A stretch of 64,000 nucleotides of DNA from DASRDU01 sp035560235. GTDB lineage: Bacteria > Acidobacteriota > Blastocatellia > RBC074. The stretch's first letter is position 1. Each line of letters opens with the position of its first letter. A model generated the notes under the pieces. It saw only the letters and a program-made list of their open reading frames with translations, was not told the DNA's origin and made no database searches. The position numbers and the translations under genes are program-made. Positions 49,617-58,972 of this stretch are shown here, piece by piece. The DNA lies in NCBI GenBank assembly GCA_035560235.1, contig DATMAG010000045.1, positions 95,625 through 159,624 of the forward strand, given 5' to 3'.

Positions 49617-52061
49617 TCAGTCGTCAGGCAGCAGAATGTCTTCGGCGGCAGCCTTTGAAACTGCACCGGACGTTTCAGGGAGAGTTGCAGGGTGGCTGGG
49701 CGCTGACGCGGCGGGATCGCCAGCCGGAGAGCGCGGAATGATGAGGGCAAAGATTGATCCCTTTCCGGGTCGGCTGCGGACTTCGATCCGGCTGCCGATG
49801 AGCGCCGCCAGTTGTCGCGCGAGCGGCAGGCCGAGTCCGGCTCCGGGTTTGTTACCGAACCGCTCGAAAGGTTCAAAGATGCGCGCCTGCACCGCCTGGT
49901 CCATCCCGCCTCCGGTGTCGGTCACAGCAATGATTATCTGGTGGTCAACGGCTCGCGCCTCGATGGAGATTCTGCCGGAGTGGGTGAATCTGGCGGCATT
50001 CGTCAGCAGACTGGTCAGAATCCGGCGCAGCCTGACTCCATCAGTCCGGAGTTGCAAGGCTTCAGGCGGGATACTGACGGAGACGGAAATCCGCCGGTCA
50101 GCAATGAGCGGCTCAAGCAGCGTCACCAGTTCGCTCGTCACTTCCATCAGATTGACGGGCCCCAGGGTCACTTCAGCCGGTTCGACTTTCAGGCGCGCCC
50201 AGGCCTCAACGGTTTCGATGCTGTGCAGCAGTTCGTGAATGACGCGCCGCAGTATCAGCAGCCGCTTCTGCCGTTCCTCACTGACGCCTCTTTCTCTGAG
50301 GAGCAGACGTTCGGTGAATTTCATCACCGACTTCACATTCCTGTGCAATTCCTGTGTGAGGCGCAGCAGCGCTTCACAGCTGATGCCCTCAGACATTCGC
50401 CCGCTGAACGGCAGTCTGTCGAAGCCTGCGCCATCAGCGATCAGTTGCTGCACGGCTGAACCGATTCTTTCGATCAGCGCCAGATCGGCGGCGCACATTG
50501 CTTCAGAATCGCAGCCTTCGGCTGTCAGGGCGAGCGCAGGCGCAGCAGTTTCGCTGGCGATGAATGACTCTGCGTCAGTCGCGACTCTGTCTGTCGCAGC
50601 CGGTGCCGTTTCAATCTCCGTCAGGCGGAGGGTCGCTGTCTGCAGTTCACCGAGCAGCTTCTGATTCTCTTCCGCCAGCTTCCGGTTTTCCTCCTCCAGT
50701 TCGCTGTAGCGCCTCTGCTCCTGCGCCAGTTCATCTCTCAGCCGGTCACGCTCAGCGGTGATTTCGTCCCGGATTGATTCGAGCGCACGGAACTGCCGTT
50801 GCATTCGTTTGAATGAATCCGTCTGTTCATCTGCCTGGGCCTGGCCGGCTTCGAGTGCGGCCAGACGGGCGCAGGCCTCATCGCGCTCGGCCAGGGCGCG
50901 GTCGCGTTCGCTTGTCAGCACGTCACGCGTCTGCTCAAGCTGGCTGATCTGCTCCCTCAACAGCCCTGCGGAACTGTCACGGTCCTGAGCCGGGCCGGAC
51001 GTCAGACAGGCAATGCGTTCTCTGGCGGCGTTCAGTTCGCGCGCCAGATCAGTGGCGCGGCGGCGTTCCCGGGCGAAGCGCTGAAAGAAATCCTCCGTCC
51101 GGGCTTCGGCAAACCGGGCGCACTCCTCGGCGGCCTTAAGCTGATCCTCGAGTTGCAGGATCTGCAGCTGCGCGGCCTGCAATGCCGCTTCGCCGGGGTC
51201 TGAAGACACATCGTTTTCGGACGGGAATCTGCGCTTCTGCTGTTCGAGTGTGCTGAGTTGCGAGGTCAGGCGCATCACTTCGGTGCGCAGTTCCCTGACC
51301 TGCTCCTCGGCCACACTGCGCGCGGCCTCTGATTCAGCAGACTCATCATTGACACCATTGAATTGTTCCAGTGGGCTTCGGGCTTCGATTGTGGGAGGCA
51401 ACGGCTGAAGGTTATGTCCTTCATCCGCTGATTCAGCAGAACCTGTAATCTCTGCGGTTTCGTCATCGGGTCTGGCCGGAATCGCCATATTTCTGAGGCT
51501 CGCAGTGCCCGGCTGACGCAACCGGCTCAGGTCTCTGACCTGGCGGCCTCCGATGCTGCGACCGGCATTGCGCGGATTTGCTGATGGGGTAAGGCGTGAG
51601 GTCGGCAGCGCGGCGGCTGAGCGGGTCTGCTGTCCGGATGAATACTGCGCCTGAATGATGGCCTCGCGAACGCAGGCTCGCAGCGCGGCTCCGGGCGGAT
51701 GGTCGCAATTTTCCGGTTCGGGCAGCAGCACGCCGGGCCGGTTCAACTGCGGCGCGAGAGCGTGCGCCTGTCTGCCCCAGACAGCAATCGCCAGGATCTT
51801 CCGGCCCGTGCGCTGCAGGGTTCGCACCGTGTTGTTAACGGCAGCGACATCCCTTTCACCTCTCAGCGCGGCCCCGACGATGATGGCATCAGCCGCCGCC
51901 AGCACACTCAGCGCGTCAGGCTCTTCCGGTCGGCACAGCAGCCAGCGGACGTGTTCTGACAGAGCAGCCCCGCTCTCATCACTCACCTGCAGACATTCGA
52001 CCAGCAGGCCCAGTGCCGACTCAGTCGCAATCAGTCCGATTTTGAGCAGCGATTCCATCAC
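49617..52061 (-). CDS. Coiled-coil histidine-kinase-like protein in the roadblock operon
   Basis: 814 residues, no membrane helix. Residues 1-145 look like an alpha/beta domain (AADAIIVGAALRGERDVAAV, RKILAIAVWGRQAHAL), perhaps a degenerate receiver. A low-complexity linker follows and then a long coiled coil (about 245-500; SELEEENRKLAEENQKLLGE). A DHp-like helix pair comes next (LLRLTQELHRNVKSVMKFTE) with a possible His but not the usual HELR block. The HATPase_c domain is complete: N box LTSLLTNAARFTHSG, G1 DTGGGMD, F box FEPFERFG, G2 GAGLGLPLARQL. It may be a kinase or an ATP-binding scaffold. It lies 59 bp downstream of the roadblock gene and probably shares its sigma-54 promoter. Confidence 0.75.
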   Translation of the reverse strand: MMESLLKIGLIATESALGLLVECLQVSDESGAALSEHVRWLLCRPEEPDALSVLAAADAIIVGAALRGERDVAAVNNTVRTLQRTGRKILAIAVWGRQAHALAPQLNRPGVLLPEPENCDHPPGAALRACVREAIIQAQYSSGQQTRSAAALPTSRLTPSANPRNAGRSIGGRQVRDLSRLRQPGTASLRNMAIPARPDDETAEITGSAESADEGHNLQPLPPTIEARSPLEQFNGVNDESAESEAARSVAEEQVRELRTEVMRLTSQLSTLEQQKRRFPSENDVSSDPGEAALQAAQLQILQLEDQLKAAEECARFAEARTEDFFQRFARERRRATDLARELNAARERIACLTSGPAQDRDSSAGLLREQISQLEQTRDVLTSERDRALAERDEACARLAALEAGQAQADEQTDSFKRMQRQFRALESIRDEITAERDRLRDELAQEQRRYSELEEENRKLAEENQKLLGELQTATLRLTEIETAPAATDRVATDAESFIASETAAPALALTAEGCDSEAMCAADLALIERIGSAVQQLIADGAGFDRLPFSGRMSEGISCEALLRLTQELHRNVKSVMKFTERLLLRERGVSEERQKRLLILRRVIHELLHSIETVEAWARLKVEPAEVTLGPVNLMEVTSELVTLLEPLIADRRISVSVSIPPEALQLRTDGVRLRRILTSLLTNAARFTHSGRISIEARAVDHQIIIAVTDTGGGMDQAVQARIFEPFERFGNKPGAGLGLPLARQLAALIGSRIEVRSRPGKGSIFALIIPRSPAGDPAASAPSHPATLPETSGAVSKAAAEDILLPDD

Positions 52062-52120
52062 ACTCAGTCCGGTATTCAGTGCGAGGTGCGCGATTGCAGT
52101 TCAGTCAATCCGGCCTCATT

Positions 52121-53077
52121 TCATTCTTCCCAGTTCCACTCCTCAGCCCCGGCCTCAGGCCACGCCGCCACAGACTGACCTTTGCCGTGAGTCTCGGCCT
52201 GATCCGCCGCAGGCAGGATGCTTCCGGCAATCAGCTGACTCAGATATGAACGCTGCAACAGAATCAGGCCGCGATCGCCGAACGCGCCACCGGCAGCGAG
52301 CAGAGCCTGAGCGTCAGCGTTGAGCGGCGCAATCAGGTGCAGCGGCAGATCAATTTTGACGAGCTGGCATCCGGCCACAAAGGCCTGCGCCCATTCCGCC
52401 GCCAGCCGGATCGTCTCCGGTTCAGCCGGAGTCAGATCGCTCTCCGCTTCGATCATGCCATCGGGCGAAATGCGAAAGTCGGCCTGCAGCGCCGCAGGCT
52501 GCGTCTGTCGCCAGCAGCCCGTGACCTGGCTGCGTCCCAGATAGCCGGTCGCAATCAGCGAAATGTCGCTCAGCCCGGCGGCAATCCCGGCGTGCGTCGC
52601 CAGCGGTTCGACGAAACCTTCCTGAATCAGTTCCGGCTCCTGACCAAAGCCAGCCGGTTCGACCGCAGCCTTGCCGCCAGCGCGCAGCGGCCCGGCCTGA
52701 TCCACTGCTGAAACAGCGGCCTTCTGAGCAGGCGCACCCGGCTCCTGCGCTGAATTCATTGCCTGCACCAGTTCATCCAGCGTCAGGCTCAGCAGCGGCA
52801 GGTTGAGTTCTCTGCCGGTAAAACAGGCGACCGCGGTTCCCTCACCGAGCGACTGCACGATGAAGCGTCCGCGCTGATAGCGCAGTTCGACGCGCTTGTG
52901 TGTGCCGCACAGCCGGCGGATGATCTGTCCCGCGCCGCGCAGAAAGCGGTCATTCGGCGACTGCCATTCGGCCTCTTCAGCCCAGTAAAGCTTCGGCGCT
53001 TCCTTCTGCTGAAAGAGGATTGCGCCCTGCACTCCGGGAACGGCGACCAGATCGCCAAAGAGATTGTCGAGCATCAT
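52121..53077 (-). CDS. Roadblock/LC7-like domain protein
   Basis: 318 residues. The first 105 residues have the roadblock pattern: a helix LFGDLVAVPGVQGAILFQQK, strands VELRYQRGRFIVQSLGEGTA and FTGRELNLPLLSLTLDEL. The C-terminal 200 residues (for example SLIATGYLGRSQVTGCWRQT and AAEWAQAFVAGCQLVKIDLP) are unfamiliar and may repeat the fold in degenerate form. Roadblock proteins such as MglB regulate small Ras-like GTPases that set cell polarity. The ATG overlaps the upstream stop (ATGA), so it is co-translated with the PATAN protein. No MglA-type GTPase is in the window. Confidence 0.65.
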   Translation of the reverse strand: MMLDNLFGDLVAVPGVQGAILFQQKEAPKLYWAEEAEWQSPNDRFLRGAGQIIRRLCGTHKRVELRYQRGRFIVQSLGEGTAVACFTGRELNLPLLSLTLDELVQAMNSAQEPGAPAQKAAVSAVDQAGPLRAGGKAAVEPAGFGQEPELIQEGFVEPLATHAGIAAGLSDISLIATGYLGRSQVTGCWRQTQPAALQADFRISPDGMIEAESDLTPAEPETIRLAAEWAQAFVAGCQLVKIDLPLHLIAPLNADAQALLAAGGAFGDRGLILLQRSYLSQLIAGSILPAADQAETHGKGQSVAAWPEAGAEEWNWEE

Positions 53078-54021
53078 TCCCTGCCTCCGCCCTGAGCTTC
53101 GAGGGCGCGTCTGGTTTCATTGAAGGCTCTGGCGACGGGCGTCCGCGGCACCGGCACGAAGGCGCAGGAGAGACTGCTCGCTCTGGTCACCATCGTGGCC
53201 ACCCCATTCTGATCGAGCAGTGCGCCTTCGCACTGTCCGAGATCGAAAACCGCTGTGACGAGCGACTCCAGCCCGGCCACCATAAAAGCTGTCTGCGCCA
53301 GCGCGGCATCGCTCTCGCCCAGTTCGCTGACCACAACGCCGTCCTCGTCAATGACGAGGCCCGACTGCAGCACACCGGTCGCGGCAAGCGCCGCCTGAAT
53401 CCGGCTGTGATCATCCGGATCAGTAACGGATGCTGCCGATGCAGGCAGCACCGCTGGCCGGATTCGCTGATTGACTGATGACATAACCGGAACCTCCGCG
53501 AGCGGGCGGGCGGCGTTCTCAGCAATGGCTGATTTGCCCGCACTGATTGGCGTCACATTGTCCTTCTGCGCCGCCGCACTGTCCCTGTATTCGTTCTGAT
53601 TCTCCTGCTCTTCACTGGCTGATGTTTCGGCAGAACCCATCGCTGCCTCCGCAGTTGAAATCGCCTCAGCCTGCTGCGCCGCTTCTGTTCCGGCGACTTC
53701 CGTTTCAGCGTCGCTGTGCGCTTCAGGCTTTTCGCTCTCTCCATTCAGCAGAGCAGCCCAGTCGGCGAAGATCGCACGCGGCGGCACCGTCACGCCGAGA
53801 TCAACGCGGAAGCTCTCCTGCGGCTGCTGAATGGCCTGGCGAAAAGCCGCTTCGCCGGTCAGTTCACCAAGCCGCGCTTCGATCAGTTCACCATCGGCAA
53901 AATAGAACACCCCGTCACCGTCGGGATAATTGATCGTCAGACGCGCCGTCTGCTCTCCAGCGCAGACCTGCTCGAAGACTCCCGGCAGCGCTTCCTGATT
54001 GTTGCTCTCTGGCAGATTCAT
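53074..54021 (-). CDS. PATAN/DUF4388-like plus roadblock-like protein
   Basis: 315 residues. Residues 8-90 match the DUF4388/PATAN pattern (QTARLTINYPDGDGVFYFAD, GELIEARLGELTGEAAFRQA). A long acidic, Ala/Glu-rich linker follows (EAISTAEAAMGSAETSASEE). The C-terminal 110 residues look like a roadblock domain (GVLQSGLVIDEDGVVVSELG, LVTAVFDLGQCEGALLDQNG). PATAN domains are common in receiver-linked proteins of phototaxis and gliding systems. AAAGGAAG precedes the ATG. The gene has its own sigma-54 promoter with a leader of about 54 nt and heads an operon with the roadblock and kinase-like genes. Confidence 0.68.
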   Translation of the reverse strand: MNLPESNNQEALPGVFEQVCAGEQTARLTINYPDGDGVFYFADGELIEARLGELTGEAAFRQAIQQPQESFRVDLGVTVPPRAIFADWAALLNGESEKPEAHSDAETEVAGTEAAQQAEAISTAEAAMGSAETSASEEQENQNEYRDSAAAQKDNVTPISAGKSAIAENAARPLAEVPVMSSVNQRIRPAVLPASAASVTDPDDHSRIQAALAATGVLQSGLVIDEDGVVVSELGESDAALAQTAFMVAGLESLVTAVFDLGQCEGALLDQNGVATMVTRASSLSCAFVPVPRTPVARAFNETRRALEAQGGGRE

Positions 54022-54085
54022 AATGGCTTCCTTTGCTCTGCGCAGTGCTCCGGCAGGGCAGAGAGAGATTCATCCACCGGATTTG

Positions 54086-54101
54086 AGCAACTGTTATGCC
54101 A
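54086..54101 (-). promoter_or_regulatory. Sigma-54 promoter of the PATAN-roadblock-kinase operon
   Basis: On the minus strand TGGCATAACAGTTGCT fits TGGCA(C/T)-N5-TTGCT with GG and GC 12 bp apart. The start would be near 54075. Upstream, at the distance usual for activator sites, lie two palindromes: TGACGC-TTT-GCGTCA (54142-54156) and GTGAC-N7-GTCAC (54163-54179). The first contains the octamer GATGACGC (54151-54158, minus strand) also found upstream of the pilA promoter. PilR is the obvious candidate activator, by inference. Confidence 0.7.
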
Positions 54102-54232
54102 GCGTGAAGCGTGACCGGGCAGGCAGGTTATGGGTCAGAAGTGACGCTTTGCGTCATCAGCAGTGACACATTCGGTCACAATGGAGGGATGATCAGTCAG
54201 ACTGAATTCAGTTCCACGTCAGCCCGAAGAGA

Positions 54233-55405
54233 TCAGTAAAGCAGGTATGGCTCTCTGAGCCGGGCGAATTTTTCTTCACCCTCGCGCCAGCTTTCAGCGA
54301 TTTCAGCGAGCGATGTGCCGCCTTCGATCTGCCCGCGCAGCCTTGCGCTGCCCGCAATCACATCGAAGGGCAGACGATCAAAAACATATTCGTAAGGCGG
54401 CGCCTGCCACTCGAAAGCAGCGGGGTAAAGATCGTGAATCGCTTTGATCACCGCGATGCCCGTCAGCACGGGCCTGAATTCCTGGCGGTCGAGCACGTGA
54501 AGCTGCACGCCGTGACAAAGCTGTCCGGCGTGTTTCTGAAACGTCGGCTGAAAGGAGTGCGGGCGAAAATAAACTCCGGGCAGTCCGGCGGCATTGAGAT
54601 GTTCAGCCAGTTCACAGGCATCGGCATATGGCGCGCCGATGATCTCGAAAGGTCGCGTCGTGCCGCGCCCCTCGCTGATCTTTGTGCCTTCGATAAAAAC
54701 CGCGCCGGGATAGACCACTGCTGTTTCAACCGTCGGCATGTTCGGTGAAGGCAGCACCCAGGGCGCGTCGGTTTCATCAAGATACAATTCTCTGCTCCAG
54801 CCGCGCATCGGCACGACCTCAAGTTCACAGCCGATGCCGAACTCCTGATTGAACATCAGCGCCAGTTCAGCCACAGTCATTCCGTGCCGCATCGGAATCG
54901 GATACATCCCGACAAACGATTCGTGCCCGCGTTCGAGGATGTTGCCTTCAAGGCCGAGGCCGCCAATCGGATTCGGGCGGTCGAGTACGATCATCCGTTT
55001 GCCGCATTCGCGCGCAGCCTGCATCGCCAGCGCCATCGTGTAAATGAACGTGTACACGCGCGTGCCGACATCGGGCACATCGAAGACCAGCACATCAACT
55101 TCGCTCAGCATCTCCGCGGTCGGCCTGCGCACCTTGCCGTACAGCGAATGCGCCATCACGCCTGTGCGCCGGTCACGAAAGCCTTCCCATTCGATCATAT
55201 TGTCCTGCGTCTCGCCGCGAATGCCGTGCTGCGGGCCGTAAAGCGCCGTCAGGTTAATTTCAGGATGCGCGTGAAACAGATCAGCCGCGTGCTGAAACCG
55301 GTGATCCACCGTCGCCGGATTGCAGATCAGCCCGACCTGCGCCGAACGCAGCAAAGCGATTCTTTCTGAGAGCAGGACTTCAAGACCGAGAGTGATGTTA
55401 TTCAT
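54233..55405 (-). CDS. DUF1343 protein, NamZ-type exo-beta-N-acetylmuramidase
   Basis: About 390 residues from the ATG at 55405 (MNNITLGLEVLLSERIALLR); the frame runs 300 bp further upstream but that part crosses a terminator and is not conserved in character. Family blocks: QVGLICNPATVDHRFQHAAD, NLTALYGPQHGIRGETQDNM, VLVFDVPDVGTRVYTFIYTM, IVLDRPNPIGGLGLEGNI and FIEGTKISEGRGTTRPFEII. DUF1343 proteins include NamZ, which removes terminal MurNAc from peptidoglycan fragments. No signal peptide is seen, so it may act in cytoplasmic cell-wall recycling. About 320 bp separate it from the next gene, holding that gene's terminator. Confidence 0.85.
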   Translation of the reverse strand: MNNITLGLEVLLSERIALLRSAQVGLICNPATVDHRFQHAADLFHAHPEINLTALYGPQHGIRGETQDNMIEWEGFRDRRTGVMAHSLYGKVRRPTAEMLSEVDVLVFDVPDVGTRVYTFIYTMALAMQAARECGKRMIVLDRPNPIGGLGLEGNILERGHESFVGMYPIPMRHGMTVAELALMFNQEFGIGCELEVVPMRGWSRELYLDETDAPWVLPSPNMPTVETAVVYPGAVFIEGTKISEGRGTTRPFEIIGAPYADACELAEHLNAAGLPGVYFRPHSFQPTFQKHAGQLCHGVQLHVLDRQEFRPVLTGIAVIKAIHDLYPAAFEWQAPPYEYVFDRLPFDVIAGSARLRGQIEGGTSLAEIAESWREGEEKFARLREPYLLY

Positions 55406-55583
55406 GCGATCTGATGAGATGACAGTTTCAGCTTCCGCTGGTCGAGAGTGAATATTGATGATCCTGTCGGCAGGAGTCAACTCAGCCTCGCCGGTCTGCA
55501 ACGGGATTCGCGTTCTGACTTGCGCTGAAGGAAGCGGAGTCAGGCCGGAGTCCGGATGACGCAGCAGGAGCTTGAGGCAGGGG

Positions 55584-55644
55584 AAAACAAAAACGCAGAA
55601 GCGCGAAGAGGACAGGCCTGACTCTGTCTCTCCGCGCTTCTGCG
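55584..55644 (-). terminator. Intrinsic terminator of the SBBP-repeat gene
   Basis: On the minus strand a perfect 12-bp stem CGCAGAAGCGCG / CGCGCTTCTGCG (55633-55644 with 55594-55605) is followed by TTTTTGTTTT (55593-55584). The stem continues inward in part. Outer CCGGAGTCC / GGACTCCGG arms (55545-55553 and 55647-55655) enclose it. It lies about 85 bp after the stop codon. The remainder of the gap up to 55405 holds nothing else clear. Confidence 0.8.
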
Positions 55645-55729
55645 CTGGACTCCGGCGATTGCAGGAGAGCCAAAGCTTCGGGGCGAATGCACTATGCCTC
55701 TGCCCTGCTCTCACCGGAATTGTGCGGCG

Positions 55730-58700
55730 TCAGTTGACGCGCACAAGCCTGAAATTGTCCACCAGCGCTACTGCGCCGACATTGCCGGAAGCCTGGAACG
55801 AAACCCGTACCTTTGTCACTCCGGCAGGCACAGTGAAGCGCACCGCTACTCTTCTGGTCACGCCGTTCTGCGGGCTGACGAAGATTCCCCCGTTACTCTC
55901 GCCCCAGAGCACGCCGAGCAGCGCGCGCACGCGGCTGTCGAGCGCCACATCGGCGCTGAGTTCATAGGTCACGCCCGGCGTCAGTTGCACGAACTGTTCG
56001 AGCAGCGTCGGACGCCAGGGTGAAGTCGGCTGCAGTTTCGCGGCGGCGGTGCCGTCAATCGCTGCTCTGCCGCGTTCCAGATCAACAATGCCGCTCGTCA
56101 TCCAGTTCGCCAGCCCTTCCTCAAATCCCGGATTGAGGATCGAGCCATCATTGCCTGGCGTGGGCGTCACTGTCGGTGTTGGCGTGGGCGTTACTGTCGG
56201 GGTCGGCGTCGGATCGTCCGGCGGAACCCAGGGCGAAGTCAGTTCATATTTGAAATTCGCCCGCTGATCGCCGGTCAGCCCCCTGAAGGTGTACCAGCCG
56301 GGATTCGGATAATAGGTCTTGAAGCCCACGCGAATGCTTTGCAGTTCGACCGCGACCTTGTAGGTGCCATTGTTCGCGAAGCTGCCGAGCGAGTAGTAGC
56401 CGTTGCGGTCGGTGTAATCGGCCCGCGAATCGGAACCGCTCAGCACGACCCGCACCTTTTCCATTCCCTTCCCCTGATTGTCAGTGACGCGGCCACCAAT
56501 GAAGTAGTAGGCCAGCGGCGCAGTCGAGGGCGAAGGCGAGGGCGACGCGGTCGGTGAGGGCGAGGGCGACGGCGATGGTGACGGCCCCGGCGCTGCGACC
56601 AGATTGCCGATCTTCATCATCACGGATTCATAGCGCGGGATCAGGCTGCCAGGCAGCACCGAAGTCGGATAGAGCGCGCCCGGCGTCACGGCAAAATCAT
56701 TTGCCGGCAGTCCGGCCAGATAAGCGTTGCCTGCTCCGTCCACTGCCACGCTGTCAGGAATGACCAGACTGTAATTGTATGTGCCGAGCAGTTTGCTTCC
56801 TGCGGCGTCGAAGGTGACGGCAAAACCGCGCCCGGCTGATGCCGGATCTGTCACACCCTGCGACCAGCCGAGAACAGTCGCATTGCCGCCCTGATCAACC
56901 GAAATGCCAAGCGCAGTGTCCGTTTCACTGTCCTTTCCGTAGTAAGTCGCATAGGCCAGCGCGTCACCGGTCGGGTTCAGCTTCGTCACAAAGACATCGA
57001 AGTTGATGGTGCTGCCGAACAGGCCGCCACCGGTCGTCTGATATGCGTTTGGTGTGACTGGCAGATCAGTGGCCCTGGTAACTCCGGTCAGGTAAGCATT
57101 GCCAGCCGCATCAACGGCCAGTCCGGCGCGGCTCTGCCTGTTGACGAAGACGCCGTCAGCGGGTGCGACAATGGTTGAATAAACGCGCGCTCCGGCGGGA
57201 TCGAACTTTGCCACAAAGAATCCGGGCCGGTTACCGATGAAGTCTTTCGTCGCCGGAAAGGGATGATTCAGGGCAAGGCCGAGTCCCAGGAAACCATTGA
57301 GCGTGACTCCGGCGACATACACGTTGCCCGCCGGATCAACGGCGGCGGCGGCGGCCTCTTCGTTCGCTTCGCTGCCCAGGTAAGTCGAAAAGATCAGCCC
57401 GGTGCCCGAATCGTTGAGCTTCGTCACGAAGGCGTCAATTGAGGGCAGTTCAGAACTCGATGGTGCCGGTTGTGGTTGAAAGGCTGTGGGCGTGGTCGGC
57501 CATCCGCCGCTGGCAACTCCCACCACGCAGGCGTTGCCGAGCGCGTCAACAGCGATGTCGCGGATCACATTTCCGGGTCTCGCCGTCGGCCCGCTGCCAA
57601 GCAGCGTCGAATAGATCAGATCACTGCCTGCCGGACTCAGCTTGCAGACGAACGAAGCGATGCCGCCTGAAGTCACCAGATTCGAGGCCGGTTCGAGCGC
57701 GCCCGGAGTCGTCGGAAAGTCGAACGAGGCGGTCTGCCCCGCCAGATAAGCGCTCCCGGCAGCATCCACCGCAACCGAGGCTCTGTTGAGTGCCGGATCG
57801 CGGATGCCGACAGTCCCGCCGATGACGGCCTTGTAAAGCACTGCCGTGCCCTGCGGGTTGATCTTCATCACTCCGGTGAAGACGGACTGAAACACGGTGG
57901 ATGGTTTGAGCGCGCCCGGAGTCGGCTGATAGAGATTGTTCACCGTGCCGACCACGTAAACATTGCCCTGCGCATCAGTCGTCAGGTCGGTCGCGGCGAT
58001 GTCGTTCAGATAAGTCGCATAGCTGATCGTCGGATCAATCACGAGCGGCAGGCTCTGATCGTAAGCCCCGATTTCAAACGTCACCTGATTCTTCCCCTTC
58101 AGCCGGTAACGACCCGCAATCTCTCTGCGCTCGCCGTTCACCTGCTGATAAATCAGCGGCTGGTGATGGCGCACCTCACCGGCGGCGGTGGTCAGCACCA
58201 GATCGCCGTTTCCATCGAGCCGCATCTTCCGTGCGCCGTCAAACTGCAGCCTGATTGCCCGCGCGTCAGCGCCCGGCGCGACGATGAAATCGTATTCAAG
58301 CTGTTGCTCGTTGCCGTACCAGACCAGATCAATGCCCGGCCAGACGGCTTCATACTTTACTCTGGCGTAAGTCGGCACGTTGCGCGTCCACTGCCGCTCG
58401 TCGCTGCCGATGAAGTAATTGACCCTGCCTGCGAGCGGAGTCGCGCCAGCCACACGCGGCTGAATGTTTGCGCCAGGCAGACGCAGGCGCAGCGACGCAG
58501 TGGCCGCCGCCTGATCTTTCGTCTTCTCACGATGCAGGTTCATCACTGCCGCATCGGGCATCAGCAGCAGGCTCCAGTCGCGGCTGTGCGTCAGGAACTT
58601 CACGTGCGCATCAGCCTGCCCCCGGTTGAATTCAAAACTGAGCGGCAGTCTGCCGAAATCCGCTGCGGTTCGCGCTTTTGCCGCAGAAGCAGGCGCTGCC

Positions 58701-58831
58701 GAAGCGTTAATTTCAAATGAGCGCTGAATCGCACTGGCGCGGGTGACCGGCGGAAGCGCAGCCTGGCCGATGAGGGCCAGCGTGAGGACGAGTGAAACCA
58801 GGTTTATTCTCTCTTTGAGATGGGGCAGCAT
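55730..58831 (-). CDS. Large secreted SBBP-repeat beta-propeller protein with Pro-rich linkers and C-terminal binding module
   Basis: About 1033 residues from the ATG at 58831. A signal peptide (to about residue 33) is followed by the domain that commonly precedes SBBP repeats (FGRLPLSFEFNRGQADAHVK, GRVNYFIGSDERQWTRNVPT). Propeller repeats follow, with recurring DAxGNxYLAG motifs (VDAAGSAYLAGQTASFDFPT, VDALGNACVVGVASGGWPTT) up to about residue 740. Then come a Ser-Pro linker, a carboxypeptidase-regulatory-like domain (GGRVTDNQGKGMEKVRVVLS), a Pro-Thr linker and a C-terminal jelly-roll-like module (ILNPGFEEGLANWMTSG to the end). Probably a surface or matrix protein; ligand unknown. The last 240 residues are closely related to those of the gene at 60.8-64 kb. 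Confidence 0.8.
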   Translation of the reverse strand: MLPHLKERINLVSLVLTLALIGQAALPPVTRASAIQRSFEINASAAPASAAKARTAADFGRLPLSFEFNRGQADAHVKFLTHSRDWSLLLMPDAAVMNLHREKTKDQAAATASLRLRLPGANIQPRVAGATPLAGRVNYFIGSDERQWTRNVPTYARVKYEAVWPGIDLVWYGNEQQLEYDFIVAPGADARAIRLQFDGARKMRLDGNGDLVLTTAAGEVRHHQPLIYQQVNGERREIAGRYRLKGKNQVTFEIGAYDQSLPLVIDPTISYATYLNDIAATDLTTDAQGNVYVVGTVNNLYQPTPGALKPSTVFQSVFTGVMKINPQGTAVLYKAVIGGTVGIRDPALNRASVAVDAAGSAYLAGQTASFDFPTTPGALEPASNLVTSGGIASFVCKLSPAGSDLIYSTLLGSGPTARPGNVIRDIAVDALGNACVVGVASGGWPTTPTAFQPQPAPSSSELPSIDAFVTKLNDSGTGLIFSTYLGSEANEEAAAAAVDPAGNVYVAGVTLNGFLGLGLALNHPFPATKDFIGNRPGFFVAKFDPAGARVYSTIVAPADGVFVNRQSRAGLAVDAAGNAYLTGVTRATDLPVTPNAYQTTGGGLFGSTINFDVFVTKLNPTGDALAYATYYGKDSETDTALGISVDQGGNATVLGWSQGVTDPASAGRGFAVTFDAAGSKLLGTYNYSLVIPDSVAVDGAGNAYLAGLPANDFAVTPGALYPTSVLPGSLIPRYESVMMKIGNLVAAPGPSPSPSPSPSPTASPSPSPSTAPLAYYFIGGRVTDNQGKGMEKVRVVLSGSDSRADYTDRNGYYSLGSFANNGTYKVAVELQSIRVGFKTYYPNPGWYTFRGLTGDQRANFKYELTSPWVPPDDPTPTPTVTPTPTPTVTPTPGNDGSILNPGFEEGLANWMTSGIVDLERGRAAIDGTAAAKLQPTSPWRPTLLEQFVQLTPGVTYELSADVALDSRVRALLGVLWGESNGGIFVSPQNGVTRRVAVRFTVPAGVTKVRVSFQASGNVGAVALVDNFRLVRVN
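56158..56212. repeat. Hexamer repeats coding a Pro-Thr linker
   Basis: Imperfect GGCGTN / GTCGGN hexamers encode the Thr-Pro-rich linker before the C-terminal module of the SBBP protein. The unit is six bases, so copy-number change would alter linker length without frameshift. Confidence 0.7.
56526..56586. repeat. Hexamer repeats coding a Ser-Pro linker
   Basis: GGCGAG / GGCGAC-type hexamers encode the SPSPSPSPTASPSPSPS linker between the propeller and the carboxypeptidase-regulatory-like domain of the same protein. Confidence 0.7.
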
Positions 58832-58972
58832 AAATATTGTTCTCCAGCCGTTCCGCACTGAGGTCTGTAGAAACAGACGCTCAGCCGGAGTGTTGTTCCC
58901 ACGTCAGGCAGTAAGTAATCAGTCAGCCACGGACTGGCGACTGAAAAATTGTCCCGGTCACATTCGGAGTAA

